Assembly: GCF_001611275.1 (NCBI RefSeq)
Contig: NZ_CP015080.1
Coordinates: forward strand, 3,214,956-3,278,955
Length of the DNA stretch: 64,000 nt
Origin: Desulfuromonas sp. DDH964
GTDB taxonomy: Bacteria; Desulfobacterota; Desulfuromonadia; Desulfuromonadales; DDH964
Direction of reading: 5' to 3'
Part shown: positions 9,401-16,905 of the stretch, in pieces
How positions within the stretch are numbered: position 1 is the first letter of the stretch
Layout: each line of letters opens with the position of its first letter
The notes under the pieces: generated by a model
What the model saw: only the letters and a program-made list of their open reading frames with translations
What the model was told of the DNA's origin: nothing
Database searches by the model: none
Made by a program: the position numbers and the translations under genes

Positions 9401-9536
9401 CATTGGCCAGTGGCGTATCAACTACCACTGCGGCCTGGGCATTCGTCACAACCCCAAACACCAGCGCAAACACGGCCACCAAGGCCAGATGAGCAAATTT
9501 CAACATCCCTGATCTCCTCTGGATTTCATCTTTCAT
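3471..9536 (-). CDS. large multiheme c-type cytochrome, 18 heme motifs (copy 1)
   Basis: About 2021 residues. A signal peptide (hydrophobic LALVAVFALVFGVV, cleavage near AQA-A) is followed by ~1000 residues of Ig-like and fibronectin-III-like beta domains rich in Thr, Ser, Gly and Asn, then a heme-rich C-terminal half. I count 15 CX2CH, one CX3CH (CAKACH) and two CX4CH (CSAIYCH, CSNLSCH) motifs, the last type typical of Geobacter cytochromes. A C...CH pair near the C-terminus (CLDTK to NCHR, 36 residues apart) may be a nineteenth site. It is probably exported to the cell surface for extracellular electron transfer. The start is ambiguous: ATG 9536 has GAGGA at 6 bases and is conserved in the paralog; ATG 9608 and a later ATG (MLKFAHLAL) also have RBS-like sequences. 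About 1235 C-terminal residues match the paralog at 18308, but the N-terminal half does not. Confidence 0.9.
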   Translation of the reverse strand: MKDEIQRRSGMLKFAHLALVAVFALVFGVVTNAQAAVVVDTPLANVINVAATTGNGTVSAGNGTNRLMVLGCTTEYGTAGPGTYTINANYGGQTFTTIASNGSQRQTAWIGYINETKIAAAGNTTLTATISQTTNARDLMCGVVVYENVDQGTPIAGSNAQASGGATSLTFTNIPSAADGYAVYIAGVNSQTATAPSGFTEAFDVASGQSSGSGGDGATTGSTVSGTVTFAGNTRCALAMATVNPLLCSDTNGSAVTLTNPTNGATVSGSIAITTNLTNASNVEYSIDGGAWTSDLTLWNSANTHPTSNTAPVTGVTVDVRAIEDECGGYVTDSITVTVDNTCSESIQSSIIWNGTNTAAGDFSGASFVTLTDVNTMEYQVTEGSGPGTPFEELEYFDTADDVCDYSSWTASAFPSANCGGTFDAGTAGGQLYVFNSGQSTNGDGTLTGSGGTGPTSLHSGTSPPGGFLFIESSGTGPYNATFTRNAAFDANTYEPNISYAFQGWGGNLISLAFEVNDGSGWTTEWILNGADANNNGSWQTADINLNNGTISIDGGNYVSTTTVGGSGTAYTSGSLQMRFVFDTNSFAGDYALDTIRVYGNARATENTVIPWTTDPIAASGVLTNGNSYNLYARGLDTECGVAYYGDTVAQIVSPGTSTPFTWSACTETATLTLNPITDPITGDVTVTASGTATGITVGTTPAAGNANGWVYTPAQDDNTTTVSFYATGTGICGPLTASQLNVSTNTMAAPTIDSFSVNAVVTDTAAPLEIPINSFTASDNVAVTGYMITVDNATAPLATDAGWSPTAPTSVTVGAYATYTLRAYAKDAAGNVSAASTASVTVQNCVESGTVSVSISPDPGAGNIGISGVTVTANLGGGATNGLVRWRENGTAWSAWVASGATYTPTNKSTGTVDFEAMADGNCGATSPVYSTPLSRTFETRVPALEPTVQNAQQNGLTAIRVMLVYCNDLNGNGTFLVEYKLSTEPTIWTTAANTPTADGGAGDADGTRNETVVIDLTGLTTGATYDVRMTYIDGTDGVIGTAVYTTQVQLVAWADNPMLHNSLRFPGTTKHAGDWGTSTGYGGGFQCSTCHDKETGNVKRIKAQISFPDGSNMPNGALSATVSLQTVEDGSSDFGNDAGGHASSNKICEVCHSATSYHRNDTSGQTVTDHYNQADCIKCHQHKVGFKADCVSCHANPPINAGGLDSSVGTGSSTAGKHAYHVTTKGYGCNTCHTGWETSGEMPKNGNINVGFNIVLGTTTDTTGAYDGRSTGGGYTAAAGTSVTTGNGLSCSAIYCHGTDTPAWTDAGTAVCGTCHGTATGMPSATPGDGDLSGANSGSQVGKHFEHVDATRGNLPCSTCHLDRGFGTADHVNGTVDIWFDTTVAGTSATYNTNTNTCSNLSCHISKVWDTATPASCDMCHGYPPTPTTLHVTGATPVDHSAANIAGKHNECNLCHGYSLANGATDNTANGGDQYQVSYHRDGNIEMNGISAPDNSQSAQYDSGTAGCAKACHANDAAHQMTSSGLTVVTHEYGSGSCTGCHDGSGNPGDATTVNDNSPHALATTGLTCEECHGSHGGGTIEIPNNTIVGINYTANGEAGIALGVAVTAPGATEAEICWNCHSGAGVSEWGTNNNADGITYNYGTLNQSNWVGATWTSAVFSYKTGAIQSTHTANSAGTSAVSGANYAKTETLDAVGNIRCSYCHDVHDLNKLASDSSTGKPYLRGTWKGNPYNEDGAPRSGAAGTWLSVSFGGATNTVPRANAAANNSTTKGGYWIDQNSGDPNSTATLANSAGLCTLCHGSNVDTMDQTTGENLWVSGGNGHQNAVIGGSGTTATANNIFSIRKRGSNQVWDDNGSSNYYMSMGGWTPQMARRAYGYRGDAGNIAITPNLSGEHRYFSGFQWDNPPAGMALQVDDYTMAGNSTTTVGAITQSQYHTFNCGKCHNPHASRLPKLMITNCLDTKQNTWDNTFNTGAPGAPSPWTGTYVSQWPTAQNCHRLADDHSTTSRGAGWNTVTPW

Positions 9537-9688
9537 AGCCGTCCTCGCCTCGGATGCCATTGGCAACGGATTAACGCTTTCGTTCATCGAGCAAACGCTT
9601 GGTTTCATATAAAATCACTCCAACCGATGGAATTGACTGCCTGGCGTCAGGGGCTCCCTAAGCCCACCCAAACTTTCGTAACCCTAAT

Positions 9689-10105
9689 TCAGTGCAGCCC
9701 GAGCCCGCCGGCCGCGTAATCGCTGCGGTGCACCGGTTTCGGGGCCAGCCCGTCGGAGCGGCTGCCACCGACGGTACGTCCCAACTCCTGCACCAGAGCT
9801 TCTCCGCGCCCGGTCAAAAATACCGCAAGGACGTGGCGGTTATCGGCATCGGGCAGGGTGCGCAACAGGTTGCGTCCCCGGGTGCGGGCGACGCCATTCT
9901 CCCACTCCACGTAACTGGAGAGAATCTTGACGTTGCGGCTGACCGTCCCCTGCGGCATGTCGAGCCGGGTGACCAGCTCGGGCATGGTGATGCCGGGGTT
10001 CTCGGCAACGGTCAGCAACAGGACGATATGCTGGATCGGCATCTCCCGATGTACCCGCCTGCGCAGCAACTCCATCGCCTCCAGCATGTTGGATACTTCC
10101 CTCAT
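9689..10105 (-). CDS. MarR-family winged-helix regulator
   Basis: About 138 residues. A winged helix-turn-helix is visible in ITMPELVTRLDMPQGTVSRNVKIL, followed by a wing containing a GRDLL-like GRNLL segment, LPDADNRHVLAVFLTGRGEALVQEL (typical MarR end of wing and last helix), and a short Gly-rich tail. ATG 10105 is chosen because AGGAG lies 6 bases upstream; the in-frame ATG at 10150 has none. It lies directly upstream of, and on the same strand as, the 18-heme cytochrome, 150 bases from that start, so it may co-regulate or be cotranscribed with it. The ligand is unknown. Confidence 0.8.
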   Translation of the reverse strand: MREVSNMLEAMELLRRRVHREMPIQHIVLLLTVAENPGITMPELVTRLDMPQGTVSRNVKILSSYVEWENGVARTRGRNLLRTLPDADNRHVLAVFLTGRGEALVQELGRTVGGSRSDGLAPKPVHRSDYAAGGLGLH

Positions 10106-10201
10106 TCCCGACTCCTGCTTCCCTTCATTCTCTGCCCATTGCTCCGGCATGAGCTAAATAGTCTTCTGGCGTATTGACAAAATATTGACATGCCGGTTTT
10201 T

Positions 10202-10217
10202 AGCAATATTTATTCCA
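10202..10217 (-). promoter_or_regulatory. candidate sigma-54 promoter upstream of MarR-cytochrome unit
   Basis: The minus strand reads TGGAATAAATATTGCT. It has GG and GC exactly 10 bases apart and a consensus TTGCT -12 element, but the -24 element lacks the usual C (TGGAA rather than TGGCA). It is about 97 bases before the MarR start and downstream of a sigma-54 activator gene on the same strand, which makes the match more credible. Confidence 0.5.
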
Positions 10218-10600
10218 GCAGAAATTCACTCATTCACGGCCGGCGTCGCATGAAAAAATAAATTTCGATGCCAAATTTTTCCTTTTTAAATAATTTAAAA
10301 GAATATGGCGCTTTACAAGATGCAAGCAAATAGCAAAGGGTGTAACTTTTTTCAATTTAGTTTCGTGCTGATTCCTGTTTTAACCATAATGGCCAGTTTT
10401 TTCTAGCGCTACAGCTGATGTGCGAACAGGCAACAGGAAAACTTTTTTCACATGGTTTTTTGCTGGGGAGGGGGAGCGGAAATCGATGGGAGCGCCCGGC
10501 GGGAGGCGGGGCGACGCCGTCTAGGGGCGGTCCCACCTCGGGCATATGCCGGGGGGATGCGGGGATTGGCGGGAAGGGGACGGCCAGACGGAGAAAAAGG
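10218..10600. other. intergenic region, no gene seen
   Basis: The portion 10218-10420 is strongly AT-rich compared with its surroundings and would be a natural site for activator (enhancer) binding to the sigma-54-like promoter. The portion 10440-10600 is GC-rich with no convincing reading frame. I see no clear palindromic operator. Confidence 0.4.
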
Positions 10601-12034
10601 TCAATCCGTCTGTTTTTTCAGGCGTTTATTGAGTGCGGGGCGGGAAATGCCGAGCATGCCGGCCATGATCGTCTGGTTGCCGTCAGCGCGGCGTCCGGCC
10701 TCTTCGATCAGCTGATCGACGACTTCCTTGAGCGTCGGCAGACGGGTACCGAAGATCACCGCGGGTTCCAGTCCGTCATCCTCTTCGCTCCCCGGATAAT
10801 GGCTGGCGGCGGTGTCCTGCGCATCCGCCCGGCCCATCAGGCGCTTGAAGGGCTCCATGGAGAGCTTGCGCGACTGGTGCAGGCCGACGGCGTCGAAGAC
10901 CATGGCGCGCAGTTCCCGGACGTTGCCGGGAAAATGGTAGGTGGCGAGCAGCTTGGCGAGTTCCGCCGGCGGCGTCGGCTTGCGCTTGCCAAATTCCCGC
11001 GCCGCCTCGTCGAGAAAGTGGTCGAGCAGCAGCGGGATATCCTCGGGGCGCTGGCGCAGCGGCGGGATATGCACGTAGTGGGTGCGGATACGGTAGAAGA
11101 GGTCGCGGCGGAAGCTGCCGGCGGCCTGCAGCGCCTCCAGGTCCTGGTTGCTGGCGGCGAGAATCCGGGTGTTGACCCGGCGCGGCCGGTCGCTGCCGAC
11201 CGGGAAGTACTCGCCGTCCTGCAGCAGGCGCAGCAGCTTGAGCTGCGCTTTCGGCTCCAGGGCGCCGATTTCATCGAGAAAGAGGGTGCCGCCATCGGCT
11301 TCCTCGACCAGACCCTTGCGCGCCTGCTCGGCGCCGGTAAAGGCGCCGCGCACATGGCCGAAGAGGGTGTCGGAGAAGACGTCATCATCGAGCCCGGCAA
11401 CATTGACCGCCACCCAGGGGCCGTCCGGGCGGCTGATCTGGTGAATCGCCCGGGCGATCAGCTCCTTGCCGACGCCGCTCTCGCCGGTAATAAGCACAGG
11501 CTGAACGCTCCTGGCCACCGCCTCGACATACTGGAAAAGGCCGTGGAGCTTGTCGGAAGCGGTGACAATGGCGCTGAAGGCCTCGGGATAGTCGAGCTGC
11601 TCCTTCTGGAAGCTGACCGTCAACTTGCGATTCTCCCGCTCCAGTTCGAACATGCGCAGCGCCCGCTGGACGCCGGCCAGAAGCCGGTCGTCCTCCGCCG
11701 TCTTGACGAAGTAGTCGAAGGCGCCGAGCTTGATGCAGCAGACCGCCGTCTCGACCCGGTCGCGGCCGGTGAGGATGATGACCGGCACCTCCGGGTAGCT
11801 CTCCCCGATCTCCTTGAGCAGGTCCTTGCCGGAGAGATGTGGCATCGTCAAATCGAGGAGCACCAGGCTCACCGCCTGCCGGGCGAGGATCTCCATCACT
11901 TGGCGGCTGTCGTTGCACTTGAGGACGTTGGTGATGCCACCGTTGCGGGCCAGCATCAGCGCCATGCTGCGCAGCCAGGCCTCCTCGTCGTCCACCATCA
12001 GCACCGGCAGCGCCGGGTAGTCGGTTCCACGCAT
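10601..12034 (-). CDS. sigma-54-dependent response regulator (NtrC family)
   Basis: About 477 residues in three domains. The receiver domain (residues ~8-125) carries VDDEE near the N-terminus, the phosphoacceptor Asp in LVLLDLTMPH and the Lys in FVKT. The AAA+ sigma-54 interaction domain (~150-380) has GESGVGKE (Walker A), RGAFTGAEQ (the sigma-54 contact GAFTGA loop) and GGTLFLDEIG (Walker B). The C-terminal Fis-type HTH contains GNQTIMAGMLGISRPALNKRLKK. It overlaps the histidine-kinase stop by one base (TGATG), so the two are coupled. A candidate sigma-54 promoter lies 385 bases downstream before the MarR/cytochrome genes, a likely target. Confidence 0.93.
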   Translation of the reverse strand: MRGTDYPALPVLMVDDEEAWLRSMALMLARNGGITNVLKCNDSRQVMEILARQAVSLVLLDLTMPHLSGKDLLKEIGESYPEVPVIILTGRDRVETAVCCIKLGAFDYFVKTAEDDRLLAGVQRALRMFELERENRKLTVSFQKEQLDYPEAFSAIVTASDKLHGLFQYVEAVARSVQPVLITGESGVGKELIARAIHQISRPDGPWVAVNVAGLDDDVFSDTLFGHVRGAFTGAEQARKGLVEEADGGTLFLDEIGALEPKAQLKLLRLLQDGEYFPVGSDRPRRVNTRILAASNQDLEALQAAGSFRRDLFYRIRTHYVHIPPLRQRPEDIPLLLDHFLDEAAREFGKRKPTPPAELAKLLATYHFPGNVRELRAMVFDAVGLHQSRKLSMEPFKRLMGRADAQDTAASHYPGSEEDDGLEPAVIFGTRLPTLKEVVDQLIEEAGRRADGNQTIMAGMLGISRPALNKRLKKQTD

Positions 12035-14499
12035 CAGTCTTTCTCCTTGGGTCGCGGCAGAACGGGCAGGGTCAGGGTGACCGTAGTCCCCTGGCCCGGC
12101 ACCGAATCATATTTAAGTTTTCCGCCATGCTCACGGACGATCCGGTCCGAAACCGACAGGCCGAGGCCGGTCCCGCCCGCGTCCCGCTTGGTGGTGAAAA
12201 AGAGGTCGAAGATTTTCGACAGATCCTCCTGGCGGATACCGACGCCCTGGTCCCGGACAACGATCTGTACCAGGCCCTTATCCTCCAGCGCGCGCCCCGC
12301 AACGGCAAGTTCCCGCCCCGGCTCCGGCAGCGCTTCGCAGCCGTTGAGCAGCAGGTTGATCACGACCTGCTCCAGCCGCTGAAAACTTCCCATCACCGGC
12401 GGCAGTTCCTTGTCGATTTCAGTCACCAGCAACGCGCCGGCTTTTTTCACGGCGCTGGCGGTGAGCCGCAACGACGTTTCGATCACCTCCCCGATGGATA
12501 CCGGCTCGAACTGGTCCGACTGGGCCGGGCGGGCGAAATTCTTCAGGTCTTCGACGATCGAGCGCACCTTGCGCGCCCCCTTCTGCATCTCCGCGATCGC
12601 TTCCGGCAGCTCCCGACGCAGGAGACCGAAATCGAGGCCGGCCAGCGACACCCCCCCCTCCCGGCGCCAGATCTCTTCCAGCAGGGGTTCGGCGTCGCGA
12701 AAGAAATCGCCAAGCAGGCCAAGGTTTATCAGGATCATGCCGTTGGGATTGTTGATTTCATGGGCGACGCCGGCCGCCAGTTCGCCGAGCGCCGCCAGCC
12801 GTGACGCCTGGTCCGCCTCGCGGCGCAGGTTCTCCTTTTCAGTGACGTCGTTGGCCATCACCAGCCGCGCCGAACGCCCGGCGAAGGGGATATCCCGCAG
12901 CACGATCTCCACCTCCAGTATCCGTCCGTCCTTGCAGCGGTGGCGCCAGTTGCCAACCTCTTCCTGGCCGGTCTTGGCCCGGAAGACCGATTCCCGCAGG
13001 CGTTCGATATCTTCCGGCGGGCGGATATCCATGATCGTCATCGCCAGGAATTCCTCGCGGGAATAGCCGTACTTGTCGATGGCGGTCTGATTGACGTCCC
13101 GATAACGCAGACTCTCCATGTCGACCACCCACATGGGAAGGGGTGCGTTCTGGAACAGCTGGCGATAGCGGTCCTCGGAGGAGCGCAGCGCCTTCTCGGC
13201 GGCAAGTTTTTCCGTCACATCGAGGGCGGAGGCGAGTACCGACCAGCGGCCGTTGAGCCGGAAGGGTACGACACTGACCTCGGCTTCAAGGGGACTGCCG
13301 TCCTTGCGGCGATGGGACCAGACCCCCACCGCCCGCGGAATCACCTGCCCCTCCCGCCCGTCGGCGATCAGCCGGGAGACCCCTTCCCGCACCACCTCGG
13401 CGTCCGAGTCCGGACGCAGGTCGAGGATGGTCAGGCTCTTGAATTCGTCCCGTGAATAGCCGTACTGGGCGATGGCGGCGTCGTTGATATCGGCAAACTG
13501 CAGGGTTTGCGCATCGTAGACCCACATCGGGATCGGGTTGCCGTTGAAGAGCAGCCGGTAGCGGCTGATCCCCTTTTCCGACTGGCGGGCCATGTGGTCG
13601 AGAAGCCAGTAGAAAAGGCAGCCAAACATGAGGCTGGTCGCCAGAACCCAGCCGAGAAAATATTCGACGCTGGCCCGGCCGCTGGCATAGATGGTACGGG
13701 CTGTCGTTACTTCCAGGCTCCCCCGGTGGCGACCCAGGATTCCCGGCAGGTCGACATGGCCGGAGATGGTCTCATCTCCAGCCCGAACCAAAGTGATCAC
13801 TCCGGGTGGGCCTCCCGACTGCGATGCCAGGTGAATTTTCAGGTCAAGCAGGGCCAGCGATTTCAGCTTTTCTATCTTGCCGGGGGTCAGGGTGCGGGCA
13901 AAAATCATGGCACCCCGACTGGGTCCCGTTGCCGCCGTGGTGAGAATCGGTGCGACGGCCACCATCAGCGGGTTTTCCCCCCCTCCGAACAGGAGCCCGG
14001 CACGGGCCGAATCTGCCTGTCCGTTGCCGAGCAGGGACTGCAGAGCTGGTAGTCTTTCAGCCAAACCGGCAGGGAGCGCTGCCAGCCTGCGGGCCTCGAG
14101 GTCATAGCCCCGGGAAAAAAGGAGTTTCCCGTCGGGGGCGATGACGACCACCGCGGACAAGCGGTTCGACTCAAAGGTGTCGCCAGTGAAGTTGTCAGCC
14201 ATCACCGTCGAACCAGGGGCGGCGGCAAAGGCATAGGTTTCGTCCCAGTAGGCTTCATCGACCAGCATCCGACGCAGGTATTCCTGGTCCTGGCCGAGGA
14301 TATTGAGGGCCCGAACAGTCTGCTCGCGAATCCGTTCTTCTTCCAGTTGGCGGAAGTTGGCGAGGATGAAGCGGTCGGCGAGAATCCAGGCGATCAGGTT
14401 AAGGGCGACCACCACCCCGACAACCCACAGAAGACGGAACCGCCGATCGCTGACCAAGCTGAATTTTCCTGACCGTTTTTTTTTCAAACCATCTTTCAT
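12034..14499 (-). CDS. sensor histidine kinase with CHASE4 and two PAS domains
   Basis: About 821 residues. There is a transmembrane helix near residues 22-44 and a periplasmic sensor with DEAYWDETYAF, the signature Trp/Asp region of CHASE4. A second transmembrane helix (FLGWVLATSLMFGCLFYWLL) is followed by two PAS domains, each with a PMWV(Y/V)D start and a YGYSR(D/E)EF segment. The HisKA domain has GVAHEINNPNG (phospho-His) and the HATPase has GTGLGLSVSDRIVREHGG. ATG 14499 is preferred because AAGGGAAC lies upstream; ATG 14550 would add 17 residues. It pairs with the overlapping NtrC-type regulator. The signal is unknown. Confidence 0.92.
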   Translation of the reverse strand: MKDGLKKKRSGKFSLVSDRRFRLLWVVGVVVALNLIAWILADRFILANFRQLEEERIREQTVRALNILGQDQEYLRRMLVDEAYWDETYAFAAAPGSTVMADNFTGDTFESNRLSAVVVIAPDGKLLFSRGYDLEARRLAALPAGLAERLPALQSLLGNGQADSARAGLLFGGGENPLMVAVAPILTTAATGPSRGAMIFARTLTPGKIEKLKSLALLDLKIHLASQSGGPPGVITLVRAGDETISGHVDLPGILGRHRGSLEVTTARTIYASGRASVEYFLGWVLATSLMFGCLFYWLLDHMARQSEKGISRYRLLFNGNPIPMWVYDAQTLQFADINDAAIAQYGYSRDEFKSLTILDLRPDSDAEVVREGVSRLIADGREGQVIPRAVGVWSHRRKDGSPLEAEVSVVPFRLNGRWSVLASALDVTEKLAAEKALRSSEDRYRQLFQNAPLPMWVVDMESLRYRDVNQTAIDKYGYSREEFLAMTIMDIRPPEDIERLRESVFRAKTGQEEVGNWRHRCKDGRILEVEIVLRDIPFAGRSARLVMANDVTEKENLRREADQASRLAALGELAAGVAHEINNPNGMILINLGLLGDFFRDAEPLLEEIWRREGGVSLAGLDFGLLRRELPEAIAEMQKGARKVRSIVEDLKNFARPAQSDQFEPVSIGEVIETSLRLTASAVKKAGALLVTEIDKELPPVMGSFQRLEQVVINLLLNGCEALPEPGRELAVAGRALEDKGLVQIVVRDQGVGIRQEDLSKIFDLFFTTKRDAGGTGLGLSVSDRIVREHGGKLKYDSVPGQGTTVTLTLPVLPRPKEKD

Positions 14500-14755
14500 C
14501 AAACAAGTTCCCTTGCTTGCCAGGCGCAGATCTTGGAGAACTATTTCCATCCCTTTCTAACAGTCGCGAAGGGTGGGGGTCAACTGTTTCGATGTATGGA
14601 AGGATCAGGAGCCTGCTCGACTGGAGCCTAATACGGGCGGTCCCCACGGAAAGTGCTCGATCCAGGGAACCCGGGGAAGATAGGAAGTCAGGAGTGAGCT
14701 GTTACAACAAGTGATTTTTCAGCACTGGTGTTTCACACTTTATAGGCAATTAAAG

Positions 14756-14943
14756 TAGGCGCCGGGGTCAAGTCTTGCACTCACACATTTTTCCCTCAGC
14801 CCTCTTCACTGCCCGGCTTACCGTTGCGTAATGGGCCCCAAGAACCTCATTAGGCGCCGGGGTCAAGTCTTGCACTCACACATTTTTCCCTCAGCCCTCT
14901 TCACTGCCCGGCTTACCGTTGCGTAATGGGCCCCAAGAACCTC
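14756..14943. repeat. 95-bp tandem duplication of transposase-end sequence
   Basis: The segment 14756-14848 is repeated at 14851-14943. Each copy begins TAGGCGCCGGGGTCAAGTC, contains one element end (GGGGTCAAGTCTTGCA) and the last ~25 codons of the REP-associated transposase on the minus strand. The outer copy is only an end fragment. Confidence 0.9.
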
Positions 14944-15123
14944 GGCGATCTCCTTCATCGCATACCCATAATCGACATAGGCACGATAGACAGCGGCATC
15001 CTGGGCCTGCCGGTTTGAAATATTTTCCGGGTTGAGAGCCATTCCGGTAAGGGACAAGCCCGGCCGTCGCGAGATAACTGCTCCACGGCCAGTCGGAGGG
15101 CGTTGACCTGAGACCGGCGGCCA
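14863..15123 (-). pseudogene. decayed REP-associated tyrosine transposase remnant
   Basis: The C-terminal region (LNPENISNRQAQDAAVYRAY through KMCECKT) matches the end of the intact transposase at 15899-16774. A short piece around the DWPWSSYLATAGL-coding region follows, with about 240 bases deleted between and no N-terminal HUH region. The homology stops near 15123, where the vapBC promoter begins. Confidence 0.85.
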
Positions 15124-15134
15124 AGCATATCCCC

Positions 15135-15164
15135 TTGACATATCCCACTTACCTTCTTTAAAAT
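15135..15164 (+). promoter_or_regulatory. sigma-70 promoter of vapBC-like pair
   Basis: TTGACA at 15135-15140 and TAAAAT at 15159-15164 are separated by 18 bases. They end 45 bases before the antitoxin start, immediately next to the transposase remnant. Confidence 0.6.
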
Positions 15165-15209
15165 GAAACAGCAAAAACGAACGTTTCAAAGAGGCCGGAG
15201 GGATCTATT

Positions 15210-15452
15210 ATGCCAAGCGTGCGAACTCGCGTCTTCAAAAGCAACAAAAGTCAGGCCGTAAGGTTGCCCAAAGCGATCGCTTTTCCTGATTCAATTCAAG
15301 ACGTTGAAATTACTGCCATTGGAAATACACGAATTATTTCACCGGTTGGTCAATCCTGGGATGATTGGTTTGATTCCCCGGGAGTATCGGCAGATTTCAT
15401 GGCAGAGCGCCAACAGCCCGACGATCAATTGCGAGAAAAGTGGCCATGCTGA
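15210..15452 (+). CDS. vapB: VapB-type antitoxin
   Basis: 80 residues. The N-terminal AbrB/MazE-like swapped-hairpin DNA-binding segment (MPSVRTRVFKSNKSQAVRLPKA) is typical of VapB antitoxins, and the acidic C-terminus (WDDWFDSPG, then an ERQQPDDQ tail) fits the toxin-neutralizing part. GGAGG lies upstream of the ATG. The stop overlaps the toxin start (ATGCTGA), the usual coupling of this TA class. It is probably an autorepressor of the promoter just upstream. Confidence 0.9.
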   Translation: MPSVRTRVFKSNKSQAVRLPKAIAFPDSIQDVEITAIGNTRIISPVGQSWDDWFDSPGVSADFMAERQQPDDQLREKWPC

Positions 15453-15868
15453 AGTATATGCTTGACACAAATATCATTATCTACACGCTCAAAAATCGTC
15501 CCGCACAGGTCAGAACTATGTTCAAGCAGCATGAAGGCCAAATGTGTATTTCGACTGTAACCTTGGGGGAATTGGTTTTCGGCGCGGAAAATTCTCAGCA
15601 GATAGAACGAAACCTGGCAGACATAGAGTCAATGATATCCCGCCTCGAAGTCCTTCCGTTTGACAACAAAGCCGCACAGCATTTTGGGCAGATACGCGCC
15701 GACCTCTACCGCAAAGGGCAACCCATCGGACCCTACGATATGATGATTGCCGGTCACGCGAGAGCTTGTGGGTTGCAACTGGTGTCCAATAATGTAAAAG
15801 AATTTTCCAGGATACCAGGCCTTATCCTTGAAAACTGGGCAACAGCAACCCCGGATTCGGCAACATAA
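15446..15868 (+). CDS. vapC: VapC-type PIN-domain ribonuclease toxin
   Basis: 140 residues from ATG 15446 (MLKYMLDTN). The PIN-domain acidic residues are visible: Asp in MLDTNIIIY, Glu in LGELVFGAE, Asp in GPYDMMIAGHA and the Asn/Glu-containing NNVKEFSRI segment. The start MLKYMLDTN is characteristic of VapC proteins that cleave initiator tRNA, so tRNA(fMet) is the likely target by family knowledge. An upstream GTG at 15440 would add two residues. Confidence 0.92.
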   Translation: MLKYMLDTNIIIYTLKNRPAQVRTMFKQHEGQMCISTVTLGELVFGAENSQQIERNLADIESMISRLEVLPFDNKAAQHFGQIRADLYRKGQPIGPYDMMIAGHARACGLQLVSNNVKEFSRIPGLILENWATATPDSAT

Positions 15869-15894
15869 ATCGGGGGACTTTGAGTGATCATGCC

Positions 15895-16819
15895 GGGGTC
15901 AGGTCTTGCACTCACACATTTTTCTCTCAGCCCTTTTCATTGCCCGGCTTACCGTTGCGTAATGGACCCCAAGAACCTCGGCGATCTCCTTCATCGCATA
16001 CCCATAATCGACATAGGCACGATAGACAGCAGCATCCTGGGCCTGCCGGTTTGAAATATTTTCCGGCTTGAGCACCTCACGCAGAGTTGGGCGCATGGCG
16101 AGACGTTGCGGTTTCGGGATTTCTGGTTGCGACTCCTTGTCGCGCAACAGTGGTTCAAGGGCTTTGGCAAACTCTTCGGCACCAAGAATCGTGCGGCAGG
16201 ACAGCGCATCCCAGGGATTGAATGAAATCTGATTTTGCTCAACAAATTCCCGATAAAGAACGCGCGCCTGATCATCGTTTTCAGAAAACTGAGCTCGTAA
16301 CCAGATGACGCTCAGCCAATCAGGTACAGGGACAAGCCCGGCCGTCGCGAGATAACTGCTCCACGGCCAGTCGGAGGGCGTTGACGTGAGACCGGCGGCC
16401 ACCGGATTCTGCACAATGTAGCGGCATAAGTTGAGAAGGTAAGTGTCCTTGTCGACCAGGATTGATTTGTAGCGCCCCTGGAAAAGATGCCCGACCGAAC
16501 CGTGGCGCCGGTTGAAGGTCTGGGTATAGACACCATTAAGCTGACGCATCCCCCGCGACAGGTTGGCCTCGGGCGTTTCGATCAGCAGATGGTAATGGTT
16601 GCCCATCAGGCAGTACGCATGACAGCGCCAGTGATAACGACCAATGGTGGCCTCAAGAACCCGGAGAAAAACTTCTCGGTCGTCGTTATCGATAAAAATC
16701 GCCTGCCGGGCATTACCGCGCGAGGTGACATGATAAACCGCCCCGGGATATTCGATACGTAGTTGTCGTGACATGAAGTTACCCTAACACGAAAAGGGGT
16801 GATTGCAAGACTTGACCCC
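15895..16819 (-). mobile_element. REP-associated (RAYT/Y1) transposable element, full copy
   Basis: The ends are imperfect inverted repeats: GGGGTCAGGTCTTGCA at 15895-15910 and TGCAAGACTTGACCCC at 16804-16819. They enclose one intact Y1 transposase. Related ends occur at 14764, 14859, 17638 and 17917, so the element family has at least three representatives within 3.2 kb. No clear target-site duplication is seen. Confidence 0.8.
15899..16774 (-). CDS. REP-associated tyrosine transposase (Y1_Tnp)
   Basis: 291 residues. The HUH motif is in MGNHYHLLIETP, the catalytic Tyr is probably in LCRYIVQNPV, and DWPWSSYLA follows, all typical of RAYT/TnpA_REP proteins. The C-terminal third adds a helix-turn-helix (YAMKEIAEVLGVHYATVSRAMKR). 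Such enzymes cut single-stranded DNA at REP-type ends. The stop codon lies within the left element end. The gene appears intact and may mobilize the shorter copies nearby. Confidence 0.92.
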   Translation of the reverse strand: MSRQLRIEYPGAVYHVTSRGNARQAIFIDNDDREVFLRVLEATIGRYHWRCHAYCLMGNHYHLLIETPEANLSRGMRQLNGVYTQTFNRRHGSVGHLFQGRYKSILVDKDTYLLNLCRYIVQNPVAAGLTSTPSDWPWSSYLATAGLVPVPDWLSVIWLRAQFSENDDQARVLYREFVEQNQISFNPWDALSCRTILGAEEFAKALEPLLRDKESQPEIPKPQRLAMRPTLREVLKPENISNRQAQDAAVYRAYVDYGYAMKEIAEVLGVHYATVSRAMKRAERKMCECKT

Positions 16820-16866
16820 GGGATCTTCGTCTTCTTGCCTTGTCAAAACTGCCCAGAGTATGTAAA

Positions 16867-16883
16867 GTATGATTACATCATAC
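16867..16883. promoter_or_regulatory. operator-like palindrome upstream of second TA pair
   Basis: GTATGAT-TAC-ATCATAC is a perfect 7-bp inverted repeat ending 22 bases before the antitoxin ATG. Its position fits an autoregulatory antitoxin/toxin operator. Confidence 0.6.
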
Positions 16884-16905
16884 TTAAAGGCAAAGGGAAT
16901 CAATT

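Noticed and set aside
14863..15189. A 108-aa protein-coding gene
   Set aside because: It is the frame of a deleted transposase copy with an unrelated start; no HUH domain remains.
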